Positions 24,205 through 34,430 of a DNA stretch of 64,000 nucleotides are shown one piece after another. A program made the translations under genes and the position numbers. The stretch's first letter is position 1. Every line of letters starts with the position of its first letter. The notes beneath the pieces are model-generated. The model did no database searches. It saw nothing but the letters and a program-made list of their open reading frames with translations, and was not told the DNA's origin. This DNA comes from Candidatus Electrothrix aestuarii (GTDB lineage: Bacteria; Desulfobacterota; Desulfobulbia; Desulfobulbales; Desulfobulbaceae). The stretch is taken from NCBI GenBank assembly GCA_032595685.2, contig CP159373.1, positions 331,001-395,000 of the forward strand, read 5' to 3'.

Positions 24205-24809
24205 ATTATACTGTCAGGGCGAGTGTTGTTGATATCCGGCAGAATACCCCGAAGCGGGATGATGCTTTTCTGGTTGATACAAATGTCTGGTATTGGCTGA
24301 CCTACACCAAGGCCAGCAACTCGGCACAGCCCCACCAAACAAAGCTTTATCCCGCCTATATCGGGAAAGCCCTTTCTGCCAAGAGCCGACTGCACCATTG
24401 CGGCCTTTCGTTAAACGAACTCTCTCATATTATCGAAGGTACTGAAAGAGATATTTTCAGACGATCATCTCCCGGCATTGGCACAAAAGAGTTTCGCCAC
24501 AACTTCCCAGCGGAACGAAGCAATGTTGTGGCGGAAATTCAAACCGCCTGGGAACAGGTGGCGGCAATGTCAACATCACTTGATATTACGATCAATGCGG
24601 ACTTAACAGACAGGGCTTTGCAGCGAATGGCTACCGAATCGCTGGACGGCTACGACCTTTTCCTGCTTGAAGCCATGTCAGAGGCCGGAATTCAGAACAT
24701 TATCACCGATGACGGCGATTATGCCACCGTGCCCGGAATACAGCTTTTTACGGCCAACAAGAATGTGATTCGGACAGCGAGAAATCAGGGCAAGCTGGTC
24801 AGGAGATAA
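24195..24809 (+). CDS. PIN-domain ribonuclease-like protein
   Basis: 204 residues. The PIN-fold acidic residues are visible: Asp28 in 'FLVDTNVWYW', Glu in 'SLNELSHIIEG', Asp in 'LDGYDLFLLEAM' (about 152) and Asp in 'IITDDGDY' (about 170). This predicts a Mg-dependent RNase as in VapC toxins. It is longer than typical VapC and has no antitoxin of the usual kind beside it. Instead it overlaps the DUF4325 gene and follows the STAS-ATPase, implying control by these proteins. Confidence 0.82.
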   Translation: MAVNYTVRASVVDIRQNTPKRDDAFLVDTNVWYWLTYTKASNSAQPHQTKLYPAYIGKALSAKSRLHHCGLSLNELSHIIEGTERDIFRRSSPGIGTKEFRHNFPAERSNVVAEIQTAWEQVAAMSTSLDITINADLTDRALQRMATESLDGYDLFLLEAMSEAGIQNIITDDGDYATVPGIQLFTANKNVIRTARNQGKLVRR

Positions 24810-24945
24810 TACCGAAAACACATCCCCCCAATAAGAAATCACCCTTCCCTGTTGATTTCAACGAACCAGATTTTAACTGATAGACGGCACAAATTCGGGT
24901 TCCCGGATCAGAACACCCAAGGCAAAACAACAGCAGGCCGACACC

Positions 24946-25245
24946 ATGACAAATCAGCCCCTCTCAAAGCTCCAGAAACACATTTTAACACTCGCTGAAC
25001 AGAAAGAGTATGTCCACTATACAGACGTGCTGCAAAGCTGGTACGGCTTTATTCCGAATCGAATGACGATCAGAGCGAACCAGTCCGCCTTCACGAATCA
25101 TGATCATGTCCGCAGAAAGATCAGGGCGGCGCGGGTGGGTATCTGCAAATCCTTTAACCGGCTGGCAGCGCGGGGCCTGGTGCATCGGGTACATGAACCG
25201 CACCACTGGAGCACAGTAACCCTGAACAAGGCAAAGCGTGGGTAA
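24946..25245 (+). CDS. Small winged-helix-like protein of unknown function
   Basis: 99 residues, basic, with an N-terminal part resembling a winged helix ('LSKLQKHILTLAEQKEYVHYTDVLQSWYG'), a central Arg/His-rich region and a C-terminal segment 'ICKSFNRLAARGLVHRVHEPHHWSTVTL' like the last helix and wing of a MarR/replication-type DNA-binding domain. It probably binds DNA. It stands 137 bases after the PIN gene and may be separate. The stop codon overlaps the first of two GTGGGTAATTATT repeats (25238 and 25269). Confidence 0.6.
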   Translation: MTNQPLSKLQKHILTLAEQKEYVHYTDVLQSWYGFIPNRMTIRANQSAFTNHDHVRRKIRAARVGICKSFNRLAARGLVHRVHEPHHWSTVTLNKAKRG

Positions 25246-25422
25246 TTATTTTCACCGTAAGAGGGGGTGTGGGTAATTATTCCAACCTTAAAGGGGCGGA
25301 ATTTACGCCCTTGAATGATCCGCTGAAAAACAATGCAACATATTTGCATGAAGCGGGTATTTAACGGATTGGTGAGAGCTGCCTGTTGTCAGGGGTTAGG
25401 TGGGTGGGATTCAAACAGTAAA

Positions 25423-25485
25423 GCCCCATGTTACTGCCTGGAGATTTTTTTACAGATTCTCCGGGGGTCGCATGGGGCATTTTTT
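25423..25485. terminator. Nested hairpin with T7 run
   Basis: GCCCCATG (25423-25430) pairs with CATGGGGC (25471-25478), enclosing an inner GGAGA/TCTCC stem, and a T7 run follows on the plus strand. It can terminate plus-strand transcription, or form the 3' structure of the minus-strand pair at 25501-25838. Confidence 0.55.
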
Positions 25486-25500
25486 TGCCCTACTGATATA

Positions 25501-25725
25501 TCAATGCAATTCCCCCTGAAGCCGGGTTAGTCCATCGGATATAAGGCCGGTATAATGATCAACAATTTTTCCGATCAGAACAGAATCGTATGCCCGTTCC
25601 GCATCAATCAGCAACCTGCCGATAAATCCCAAAGAAGCGGAAAAAACGAAAAGTTCAAGCAGGATGTCTTCAATATGTTCCTGTTCTGCTTTTTTGGGGG
25701 CCGTGTTGTTCTTTTCCTTCTTCAT
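25501..25725 (-). CDS. Small protein, second gene of a tiny coupled pair
   Basis: 74 residues, with an acidic/basic N-terminus followed by a helical amphipathic region ('DILLELFVFSASLGFIGRLLIDAERAYDSVL'). The ATG is preceded by AGGAGG at good spacing (plus-strand CCTCCT at 25733-25738) and overlaps the stop of the upstream small gene in an ATGA arrangement. Both facts argue that it is real. No family recognised. Confidence 0.6.
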   Translation of the reverse strand: MKKEKNNTAPKKAEQEHIEDILLELFVFSASLGFIGRLLIDAERAYDSVLIGKIVDHYTGLISDGLTRLQGELH

Positions 25726-25838
25726 CCTGCGGCCTCCTGTATCTCCAGAGGAAACAAAGCGGCTTTATCCGTCTTCTTGCAAATGGGTGTAAGGTCGATG
25801 AGATGAAAGTTGAATGGAACTGTAGAGGTGTCTTGCAT
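25722..25838 (-). CDS. Very small protein (38 residues), first gene of the coupled pair
   Basis: Begins at the ATG at 25838 with AAGGAG seven bases upstream and ends with a TGA that overlaps the next gene's ATG (ATGA). The sequence 'PFNFHLIDLTPICKK' followed by a helix-prone tail has no recognisable motif. A plausible promoter lies just upstream. The tight coupling resembles toxin-antitoxin or phage-type small operons, but there is no direct evidence of such a role. Confidence 0.5.
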   Translation of the reverse strand: MQDTSTVPFNFHLIDLTPICKKTDKAALFPLEIQEAAG

Positions 25839-25857
25839 GGTTTCGCTCCTTGGTTGG

Positions 25858-25887
25858 ATAAAATGTTTTCCACCCATGTGCTGTCAA
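25858..25887 (-). promoter_or_regulatory. Promoter for the tiny coupled pair
   Basis: On the minus strand TTGACA (25882-25887), 18-bp spacer, TTTTAT (25858-25863), about 20 bases before the 38-residue gene. Confidence 0.5.
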
Positions 25888-25889
25888 TC

Positions 25890-26431
25890 ACAAAAAAGGC
25901 GGAACGTACAGGTTGACAGACCGGAACCAAGGAACCGGCGAGCACGGGGCTCCCCATACGGCCCGCCTAACAGAAGAGCAAAGCCGAATATTGGACACAA
26001 AAAAAATCGCCTAATAAAGAAAGATGACGGTGTGTCCGCCTTGGTTGGTCGGGCTGTCAATCCCGGCCCACGGATTTTGCCGCAGGCAATGAATAAATTA
26101 CAGGGGGAAGGAGCTGTGGTCAATAAAAAATAGGTTCACTCTATCCCTTGTTATCAATAGCGGGAGACATTGGAAGGCGACACCGGAAGGGGGGGAGAAC
26201 CTATGGACAACAGAAAAGCATTTGTTGAAGGTTAGCGGGTGCTATCCGCAAAACAAAAAAAAATGAAGGCCACAATAAAAGGCGTATTGAAAAGCTGGTA
26301 CAGCGATTGATGAAGCTCAATAACTTTCAACGAGGAAAAGCACAGGTAATTTTCCGACACCGAAAAAAAAGATGATCGACTCTCCCTTCAGGAGAAGAAA
26401 AAATATTTTTTAGGGGAAAACTAGAACCAAA
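25890..26431. other. Right part of the island without a supported gene
   Basis: I see no reading frame here with a ribosome-binding site or recognisable product. The sequence is GC-mixed with short palindromic patches and could hold degraded cargo. Confidence 0.4.
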
Positions 26432-26450
26432 TTCCCCTATAGTTCCCCCG
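26432..26450. repeat. 19-bp repeat near attR (partner of 15467-15485)
   Basis: Exact second copy of TTCCCCTATAGTTCCCCCG, 42 bases inside the right attachment repeat. Confidence 0.55.
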
Positions 26451-26459
26451 GCACAAAAA

Positions 26460-26490
26460 AAGGGGTTACGATGAAACATCGTAACCCCTT
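26460..26490 (-). terminator. Island-borne terminator of tRNA-Ala
   Basis: AAGGGGTTACGATG pairs with CATCGTAACCCCTT over a three-base loop, followed on the minus strand by a T6 run. It lies inside the island next to attR and now ends the tRNA transcript. Confidence 0.82.
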
Positions 26491-26492
26491 GA

Positions 26493-26575
<83 letters not shown>

Positions 26576-26859
26576 TTGCTTTCTTGTGAGGAGCTTTTAC
26601 CACGTTCCACACGTTCCTGTCAAGGAGAAGATCCTTTAAAATCGACAGAGAATGATTTTTTATTTTTTTACCGATAAGCTCTCTAATAAGATTGCTAATC
26701 GCCTCCTTAACTGGTAGCATATTCTTCAACTAAATGACGGTTTAGACTAAGGCCAAATCGAACGTAATATTTCCCGCCTAACGGAAGTGTTTCTTCTCGC
26801 CTCAGGTCTTATCAATACTTATACTCAGCAATGTATTAAAACGATTTTTGTAAAGGTGA

Positions 26860-27902
<1,043 letters not shown>

Positions 27903-27903
<1 letters not shown>

Positions 27904-28808
27904 TGCCGGACTCTTCTTCTGAGTTGCGTTTCCTGTTGTTGATTCACCTCCCATCTGATGAAAAAAATAGCCGCAGGCAAAGCAAGAGTAGCATCAACAC
28001 GTTTCGTTTTTTTCTGTTCATAGGCACAGTTATTACTTTTGCCCTCATTCTTCTCATTATCGTCCTGGGGGATCAACAATTCGGCCCTGTCCATAAAGTC
28101 GTTTTTGAAGGGGCTGGCCCTCTTCAAAAAGGCATGGCCAAAATAAGTCGCTCCATCCACTCTGTGAAAAGAAAATACATTGATCTTCTCACAGTTCGCG
28201 AAGAAAAAGAACGGCTCTGGCGAGAATTGCAGGAGTGCAGGACAACAGCTTATGCCAACCGAGGCGCGGTTGCACTGAATGCCCGACTCAGAAAACTCCT
28301 TGATTTCAAGGAATCTTCCAATCAGCCCACTATCACTGCCCAGATTATCGGCAAAGATCCTTCGCTTTGGTTCCGCAGTGTTATCATCGACCGTGGCACC
28401 AGCGATGGAGTCGGCAAGGGCATGCCAGTTGTGACAGGTGAAGGAATAGTTGGTCAAGTCTATGCATCATCATCGGATTATTCCAAAGTACTCCTTGCCA
28501 TAGCACCTTCCAGTGCGATTGATGTCCTTTTACAGGACTCACGGATACGGGGTATCCTGAAAGGAACCGGAACAAATTTATATCACCTTGAATATATCCT
28601 CAAAACAGCAGAGGTTTTTGTAGGAGACAGGGTTGTTACAGCCGGATACGGAGGTATGTTTCCCACCGGGCTTCCCGTTGGCATCGTGTCAAAGGTTACC
28701 AGGAACAGGCGAGGGATGTTTCTTGAAATTGAAGTCGTCCCGGCTGTTGATTTCAAAACCCTGGAAAATCTTTTGGTCATTGAACGAGAAAAAAAAGAGT
28801 TCAACTGA
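27903..28808 (+). CDS. mreC: Rod shape-determining protein MreC
   Basis: 301 residues. A basic cytoplasmic start, one membrane helix (about residues 35-60), a coiled-coil segment (about 80-125) and the periplasmic double beta-barrel ('AQIIGKDPSLWFRSVIIDRGTSDGVGKGMPVVTGEGIVGQV') define MreC. It links cytoplasmic MreB to PBP2 and RodA. Translation is coupled to mreB through the TAATG overlap. Confidence 0.93.
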
Positions 28809-28869
28809 CCTCCTCCGCTCTTATCCCATTCCCTGTTTTCTTACCCCTGCAGCATCATAATTTCGTCCT

Positions 28870-29403
28870 ATGCTCACTCTTTCATTCATAGCCGTAGGCC
28901 TCCTACTTGTTGTCATGCAAACCACCTTGTTCATGCCCTCTCCCCTATGGCTTGCATCCCCTGATTTATACTATATTCTTGTCGGCTATCTCGCCTATAA
29001 TTTCACGTTGATCCGGGGCATTGCGGTGCTCCTTCCTATAAGCATGGTACTTGACGTCTATTCCGGGACCATCATCGGCATGTACCCGGCCCTCTGCTAC
29101 CTTGGCTATTTTCTTCTCAAATTTATGGTCGCCAAAATGCCAGTTCGCAAGTCACTCTATCAACTCCCCCTTGTTGCACTCAGTTACCTGATTGTCAACT
29201 GGATTCTTCTTCTGCTGCTTAATTTTTTTCAGCCACAGGTTGTCGCTGGTTGGGAATGGTTCCCTATCCTGCTCCGGGTTTTCCTGATCTATATCTTTTC
29301 TTTTCCACTCTTTCGCTTCTTTACCTTTCTTGATAAAAAACTCAGAGGAAAAATTTCTTCTAAACGCTTTTCCCGTTCTCTCCCCGGAAATCAATTTCGC
29401 TAA
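28870..29403 (+). CDS. mreD: Rod shape-determining protein MreD
   Basis: 177 residues, almost entirely hydrophobic with about five to six membrane helices and little other sequence signature, as usual for MreD. Function follows mainly from position between mreC and the PBP2 gene. Partner of MreC in the elongasome. Confidence 0.85.
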   Translation: MLTLSFIAVGLLLVVMQTTLFMPSPLWLASPDLYYILVGYLAYNFTLIRGIAVLLPISMVLDVYSGTIIGMYPALCYLGYFLLKFMVAKMPVRKSLYQLPLVALSYLIVNWILLLLLNFFQPQVVAGWEWFPILLRVFLIYIFSFPLFRFFTFLDKKLRGKISSKRFSRSLPGNQFR

Positions 29404-29418
29404 GATTAATAAGCGATT

Positions 29419-31410
29419 ATGAAAAATATCAGAAAACAGAATCGAAAAAGAGAGCCTGCTCAGGACATCAGCGGCTGGCCCCGTGATACCGGAACACCAC
29501 GCATCACCCATATTAACGACGGTGAGCTTGATTTTTATCGCCGCCGGGCCATGTATTCCTCTTCTGTTCTGGTCTTTTTTTTCATCATCATCATTACCCG
29601 ACTCTGGTATCTGCAAATTCAACAAGGGGATGAATACAATAAACTCGCAAAAAACAACCGAGTACGCTATCTGGAAATTGCCGCGCCCCGAGGAAATATT
29701 CTGGATCGGAAAGGGCGTGAAATTGTTACCAACCGCCCCTCCTTCAACGTTGTCTGGGTCCGGGAAAGTAACCGTGTTGACGATGCCCTGCTTAAAAAAA
29801 TCTCTGCAATTCTCGGGATAGAGATATCTGAGCTGCTAGCCAGAACCCGCAAGATGGTTGGCACACCGGGCCATATCCCCATTCGCCTTGCCGAAGAATT
29901 GAGTTGGGACAAGGTTGCCTATATTGAAAATAACAGAATGGAACTTCCCGGGATCCAGATAGAGGTTGCTCCGCAAAGGGTATATCATTACGGCAACCTC
30001 GCCTCACACATTATCGGATATCTCGGTGAAATCAGTCAAAAAGATCTTTCGTCAGACGCATTTGAGGGCTATAAGTCCGGTGATATGGTCGGCAAAATGG
30101 GACTTGAAAAAATACGGGAAAAAGACCTTCGCGGAGAAAAAGGGCGTCATTACATGGAAGTGAATGCTCTCGGATTTGAGCAGCGTAATCTCAAAGGACT
30201 GGAGCCCCTCCCAGGTAATGATGTGCAACTCACCATTGATGTTGATCTTCAGCAGGCAGCTGAAGAACTCATGATGAAGGATGACAAATCCGGTGCAGTG
30301 GTTGCAATCGAGGTCAACACAGGTCGTTTGCTGATGCTGGCAAGCTCTCCTGTGTTGGAGCTTGATAAATTCCTCGGTGGCATTTCAATAAAACATTGGA
30401 AGGAGATGCTGAATAATCCTCATCATCCTCTGATCAACAAGATTGTCCAAGGCCAGTACCCTCCGGCTTCCACTTACAAAATAGTCACAGCCATAGCAGC
30501 CCTGGCAGAGGGCGTTATAACGCCCGACAGCTCAGTCTATTGTCCCGGTCATTACCGCTTCGGCAATCGAACCTATCGTTGCTGGAAAAAATCCGGACAC
30601 GGCGCTGTCAATCTGAAGCGTGCATTGTCTGAATCCTGTGATGTCTATTTTTACCAGGTCGGGCAACGGCTCGGGGTTAACAGGCTGGCCAGCTACGCAA
30701 CTCGGTTAGGACTGGGCCAAAAAACCGGGGTGGAAATGGAGCATGAACGGAGCGGACTTATCCCCACTTCAGACTGGAAGCTGCAACGCTATAAACGACC
30801 TTGGCAGGAAGGCGAAACCCTTTCCATAGCTATCGGGCAAGGATTTAACTTGGTGACTCCCCTTCAGCTCGCCCTCATGACTGCAACTGTAGCTAATGGC
30901 GGCACCTTGTACAAACCAGGTATGATCGAAACTGTACGCGATCCAGATGGTCATATTATTGAGCAATTCCAGCCCACGGTCCTGGATCGTTTTGATGATC
31001 AGGGCCGCAATCTGGAGGTCGTTAAAGAAGGATTAATTGAAGCAGTCAATGGACGTCGTGGTACAGCACGCCGAGCCAAACTTGAAAACATCATCGTTGC
31101 AGGGAAAACCGGGACAGCACAGGTTGTTCGGCTCAAGCAGTATAAACATTTAAAAGAAGAAGATATCCCCTATAAATATCGAGACCATGCCTGGTTTACC
31201 TGCTTTGCACCAGCAGAACGCCCGGAAATAGCGGTCACAGTTCTGGTTGAGCATGGCCTGCACGGCGGATCAGCTGCTGCTCCCATTGCTAAGGCAGTGC
31301 TGGAAAAATACTTCGGACCACGGGGAAAAATGTCGGAAAATATGGACTCGGTGGTGCTCTTTCAGGAAGAGCTTGCCTCATCAACAGATTCCCCAGAAAT
31401 CATACATTAA
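29419..31410 (+). CDS. mrdA: Penicillin-binding protein 2 (elongasome transpeptidase)
   Basis: 663 residues. One membrane helix (about 45-70), then the dimerisation/pedestal region with 'RGNILDRKGREIVTNRPSFNV', and the transpeptidase domain with active-site Ser in 'PPASTYKIV' (STYK), 'SESCDVYF' (SxD/N motif) and 'AGKTGTAQ' (KTG). It cross-links new peptidoglycan during lateral growth with RodA. Sits directly after mreD and before rodA. Confidence 0.95.
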   Translation: MKNIRKQNRKREPAQDISGWPRDTGTPRITHINDGELDFYRRRAMYSSSVLVFFFIIIITRLWYLQIQQGDEYNKLAKNNRVRYLEIAAPRGNILDRKGREIVTNRPSFNVVWVRESNRVDDALLKKISAILGIEISELLARTRKMVGTPGHIPIRLAEELSWDKVAYIENNRMELPGIQIEVAPQRVYHYGNLASHIIGYLGEISQKDLSSDAFEGYKSGDMVGKMGLEKIREKDLRGEKGRHYMEVNALGFEQRNLKGLEPLPGNDVQLTIDVDLQQAAEELMMKDDKSGAVVAIEVNTGRLLMLASSPVLELDKFLGGISIKHWKEMLNNPHHPLINKIVQGQYPPASTYKIVTAIAALAEGVITPDSSVYCPGHYRFGNRTYRCWKKSGHGAVNLKRALSESCDVYFYQVGQRLGVNRLASYATRLGLGQKTGVEMEHERSGLIPTSDWKLQRYKRPWQEGETLSIAIGQGFNLVTPLQLALMTATVANGGTLYKPGMIETVRDPDGHIIEQFQPTVLDRFDDQGRNLEVVKEGLIEAVNGRRGTARRAKLENIIVAGKTGTAQVVRLKQYKHLKEEDIPYKYRDHAWFTCFAPAERPEIAVTVLVEHGLHGGSAAAPIAKAVLEKYFGPRGKMSENMDSVVLFQEELASSTDSPEIIH

Positions 31411-31471
31411 CAGAAACGTCTCTCTATCTCACCTTTCCGGGGTGAGATGACGAAAAATAAAAGGTGTGCTC

Positions 31472-32584
31472 ATGCTTCGATTCGACAGACGTCTTGTTCA
31501 TAATTTCGACTGGGTTATGGTCGTCATTCTCCTGCTCATCTCCACCATGTCCCTGGCCAGCTTATTCAGTGCAACCTGGAACGGTGGACCGTCCACGTCA
31601 CCGGTATTTTATAAGCAGCTGTATTTCTTTCTCTTTGGCTATGCTTTTATTCTGGTTCTTATCAGCATTGATTATGGTGAGCTTGAAACCCTCTCCTATC
31701 TTGGCTATGGCTTAATTTGCCTCCTCTTGCTTTATACCAATCTCTTTGTTGATAGTATTGCCGGAACCCAACGCTGGATCAATCTCGGATTCTTCCACCT
31801 CCAGCCCTCAGAACCAGCCAAATTGATCCTTGTCCTGGTGCTGGCCAGCTGCTATGCCAGCAATGAATATGTGGAAAACGGCTATCGCCTGAGGGATATC
31901 CTCCGACCAGCCATTATTACAGCAGTCCCCTTTCTCCTCATTCTTATCCAACCGGACCTGGGAACCGCACTCATGTTGGCCATTCTTTTTGTTTCCATGA
32001 CCATGTTCGCCCATCTGCGCTGGTCAACGATCAGCATCCTCGGCGGCACAGGACTTGCTTGTGCCGTATTAGGCTGGTTTTATGGTTTGAAAGATTACCA
32101 GAGAAGGCGTATTGAAACCTTTCTCAATCCAGAAAGCGACCCCATGAATCATGGGTACCAAATTAAGCAATCAAAAATAGCCGTGGGCAGTGGGCAGGCA
32201 TTTGGCAAAGGGTTTATGGAGGGAACCCAAGGACATCTGAACTTCCTACCGGAACGACACACCGACTTCGCCTTTGCGGTCTGGTGTGAAGAACTGGGTT
32301 TTGTTGGCTCCTTATTCTTTCTCGTCTGTTTCTTCTTCATGCTGTTCTGGGGGATCAACATCGCCTTAACAGCCAGAGATAAATTTGGTGTTTACTTAGC
32401 CTTTGGCCTGGTGATGCTCATCTTCTGGCAGACGGTCATTAATCTTTTTATGATCATGGGTATGCTGCCGGTGGTGGGTATTCCACTGCCTTTGTTCAGC
32501 TATGGAGGTTCATCCTTATTGACGACCTTAGTGGCGATCGGCATCCTGATGAATATTCGGATGCGGAGATTTCAGGTGAGATAG
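31472..32584 (+). CDS. rodA: Rod shape-determining peptidoglycan polymerase RodA (SEDS)
   Basis: 370 residues with about ten membrane helices. SEDS signatures include 'AGTQRWINLGFFHLQPSEPAKL', 'QPDLGTALML' (with the catalytic Asp region) and 'GMLPVVGIPLPLFSYGGSS' near the C-terminus. It polymerises glycan strands for PBP2 to cross-link. The start at 31472 is preceded by AAAGGTG; an in-frame GTG at 31466 is less likely. Last gene of the shape operon. Confidence 0.95.
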   Translation: MLRFDRRLVHNFDWVMVVILLLISTMSLASLFSATWNGGPSTSPVFYKQLYFFLFGYAFILVLISIDYGELETLSYLGYGLICLLLLYTNLFVDSIAGTQRWINLGFFHLQPSEPAKLILVLVLASCYASNEYVENGYRLRDILRPAIITAVPFLLILIQPDLGTALMLAILFVSMTMFAHLRWSTISILGGTGLACAVLGWFYGLKDYQRRRIETFLNPESDPMNHGYQIKQSKIAVGSGQAFGKGFMEGTQGHLNFLPERHTDFAFAVWCEELGFVGSLFFLVCFFFMLFWGINIALTARDKFGVYLAFGLVMLIFWQTVINLFMIMGMLPVVGIPLPLFSYGGSSLLTTLVAIGILMNIRMRRFQVR

Positions 32585-32626
32585 AAAAAAAAGTGAACAG
32601 GAGGAGTAGGAGAAAAGAAGGAGCTA

Positions 32627-32911
32627 TCAGGTATCTTCAGAAAAGATCAAGGCAGCCCCGGAGACCAAGGCTTCAGCAACCTTTTTGCGTGAACCTGTCA
32701 GCAAACGTTGAACCGTCCCCCGAGATATGCCCATGCGCTCTCCAGCCTGTTCCTGGGTTAATCCTTCCAAATCACAGAGCTTGAGCGACTCCAGCTCATC
32801 GCGGTACAAAATAATCTGGTTCAGTTTCCGCAAAGGCAGTCCAACAGGCTTAAAGGCCTGACCACAAAACTCACCTTCGCAGCATCGTTTTTTCTTCAGA
32901 CGTGGAGACAT
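32627..32911 (-). CDS. DUF134 family DNA-binding protein
   Basis: 94 residues from the ATG at 32911, giving the family start Met-Ser-Pro-Arg. 'FKPVGLPLRKLNQIILYRDELESLKLCDLEGLTQEQAGERMGISRGTVQRLL' is the DUF134 helix-turn-helix with sigma-70 region-4-like character. An N-terminal CCEGEFCG pair of cysteines may bind metal. DUF134 genes commonly neighbour NifX/NifB-type proteins, as here. Confidence 0.9.
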   Translation of the reverse strand: MSPRLKKKRCCEGEFCGQAFKPVGLPLRKLNQIILYRDELESLKLCDLEGLTQEQAGERMGISRGTVQRLLTGSRKKVAEALVSGAALIFSEDT

Positions 32912-33016
32912 TGGGACAAAAAGAGCAGGTTGCAAAAAGTTGGGAGGAATATAACGTCTTTCTTTTCTCTTTGCAACCTGCAAGCAAGATCAGCTAATAT
33001 ACAAAAGCTGGGAAGA

Positions 33017-33415
33017 TTAGTGATGGCAGGTACCAGCGCCCTTGCAGGTCTGGTCAGCTCGCATCACCGGGAAACTTCCTTGCACTATGCCATCCACGGC
33101 CTCCTGCACCTTGTTCAGACTACTTTTTTCTGCAAAATAGACATCAATATTTACATCAGCAAGAGCCTGCATAGGACGCGCACCCATACCACCAACAACA
33201 ATTGCCTGCACGCCCTGATCTTTTAATAATTGCACTGGCTCCATACAGCCTCCGGCACCGTGCTCAACATTGGCAACAGTATCAACGGAAGCGACTTTGC
33301 CCTCTTGAATATCAATCAGGGTAAAAAGCTCACAATGCCCGAAATGTTCAGAAATTTCAGCGTCAAGACCGCCAGGTGTATTTGAAGGAACAGCGAGAAA
33401 AAATGATGAACTCAT
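33017..33415 (-). CDS. Dinitrogenase iron-molybdenum cofactor (NifX/NifB-C type) domain protein
   Basis: 132 residues. 'GLDAEISEHFGHCELFTLIDIQEGKV' and 'AIVVGGMGARPMQAL' match the NifX/MTH1175-like RNase-H-type fold that binds iron-molybdenum or related metal clusters. The C-terminus 'CKGAGTCHH' adds possible metal ligands. No nitrogenase genes are nearby, so a general Fe-S or molybdenum cluster carrier role is more likely than nitrogen fixation. Likely cotranscribed with the DUF134 gene downstream. Confidence 0.88.
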   Translation of the reverse strand: MSSSFFLAVPSNTPGGLDAEISEHFGHCELFTLIDIQEGKVASVDTVANVEHGAGGCMEPVQLLKDQGVQAIVVGGMGARPMQALADVNIDVYFAEKSSLNKVQEAVDGIVQGSFPVMRADQTCKGAGTCHH

Positions 33416-33797
33416 GACAGGTATCTCCGGTTAAATTTTATTTTCTCATTGTGCGGAAATTCTTCTCAACCTCAAGAAAAAGCTTCTTTATGGACCAGAG
33501 ACGACCCGCACAGGTTGCACAACACTATTTTGTGCATTTGTGTATATGCACATTTGATAATTATTTTCTTCTCTACTGTCAATGGAAATTTTTCCCGATC
33601 ATATCTGAAAAAATCACAAGCCATAGACAAGTGAGGAGTAATAGAGTAAATTTATTTGTTAGTTCGTTTGCATTCAATAAAAAAATCTCAGCAGAGTATT
33701 GATCCCCCCTCCTTTCAACTCTGCCATCTGATATTTTAATTTAACAACACAGTTATCCCTCAGGATTCCGTCAAGATACTGATCAGGTATTCCTTCC
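33416..33797. promoter_or_regulatory. Divergent regulatory region with a palindrome
   Basis: Contains TGTGCAT (33531-33537) and ATGCACA (33546-33552), a seven-base inverted repeat with an eight-base spacer that could be an operator for the minus-strand NifX-like/DUF134 genes. Otherwise AT-rich without a supported gene. Confidence 0.4.
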
Positions 33798-34430
33798 ATG
33801 ATTTATATTTTTCAAAGTCTCCAAAGTTTCTCTACCTATGCTGGACGTAGACCTATACTACATACAAGCCTTGCCCTCCTCTTCTTTTTTGCCCTTTTTT
33901 TCTCCTTTCCCGTTTTCTCCGCGTCCCAAGCTGAAAAAGAAAAAGAACCAATCATTGATGAAATAGTTATCAGTGCAGCAGGAGGCAACCTCGTACTCTT
34001 TGCAACAGTACGCCATTGTTTCACCGATGAAATGCTTGAAGGCGTGCGAAATGGCATCCCCCTGACCTTCCGCTTTGATATCCGCCTGGATAAAATACGG
34101 AAAAATTGGTTTGATTCCGAGTTGGTCGAGCATAAAATCAACCACACCCTGAGCTATGATCCCCTCAAAGAAGAGTATCAGGTTGCCTTTGCTGAAAAAG
34201 ATAGACCCGAAGTCACCAGATCCCTGGATGAGGCGAAGAAGATGATGGCTGACATCAACGGACTTGCACTCCATCCACTGAATGAGCTCCAAGCGGGATC
34301 CCCCTACTCTCTGGAAATCAAGGCTACCCTGGTTGAGAACACCTTCCCCCTCAGCATGCATTCTATTATCCCCTTTACCTCGCTGTGGAATTTTGAAACC
34401 GACTGGCGCATTGTTGAGTTTAACTATTAG
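33798..34430 (+). CDS. DUF4390 periplasmic protein
   Basis: 210 residues. A membrane/signal segment lies near residues 20-42, followed by the DUF4390 domain ('DEIVISAAGGNLVLFATVRHCFTDEMLEGVRNGIPLTFRFDIRLDK' and 'YSLEIKATLVENTFPLSMHSIIPFTSLWNFETDWR'). The function of the family is unknown. It habitually precedes NtrY-like kinases, exactly as here, and may form or adjust the periplasmic signal input. Separated from the kinase gene by about 130 bases. Confidence 0.85.
   Translation: MIYIFQSLQSFSTYAGRRPILHTSLALLFFFALFFSFPVFSASQAEKEKEPIIDEIVISAAGGNLVLFATVRHCFTDEMLEGVRNGIPLTFRFDIRLDKIRKNWFDSELVEHKINHTLSYDPLKEEYQVAFAEKDRPEVTRSLDEAKKMMADINGLALHPLNELQAGSPYSLEIKATLVENTFPLSMHSIIPFTSLWNFETDWRIVEFNY

Noticed and set aside
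25238-25282. Start of a CRISPR array or iteron cluster
   Set aside because: Only two 13-bp copies of GTGGGTAATTATT exist, with no further spaced repeats and no cas or replication genes.
33017-33415. Evidence for nitrogen fixation
   Set aside because: The NifX-like domain is widespread outside nitrogenase loci and no nif genes are in the window.
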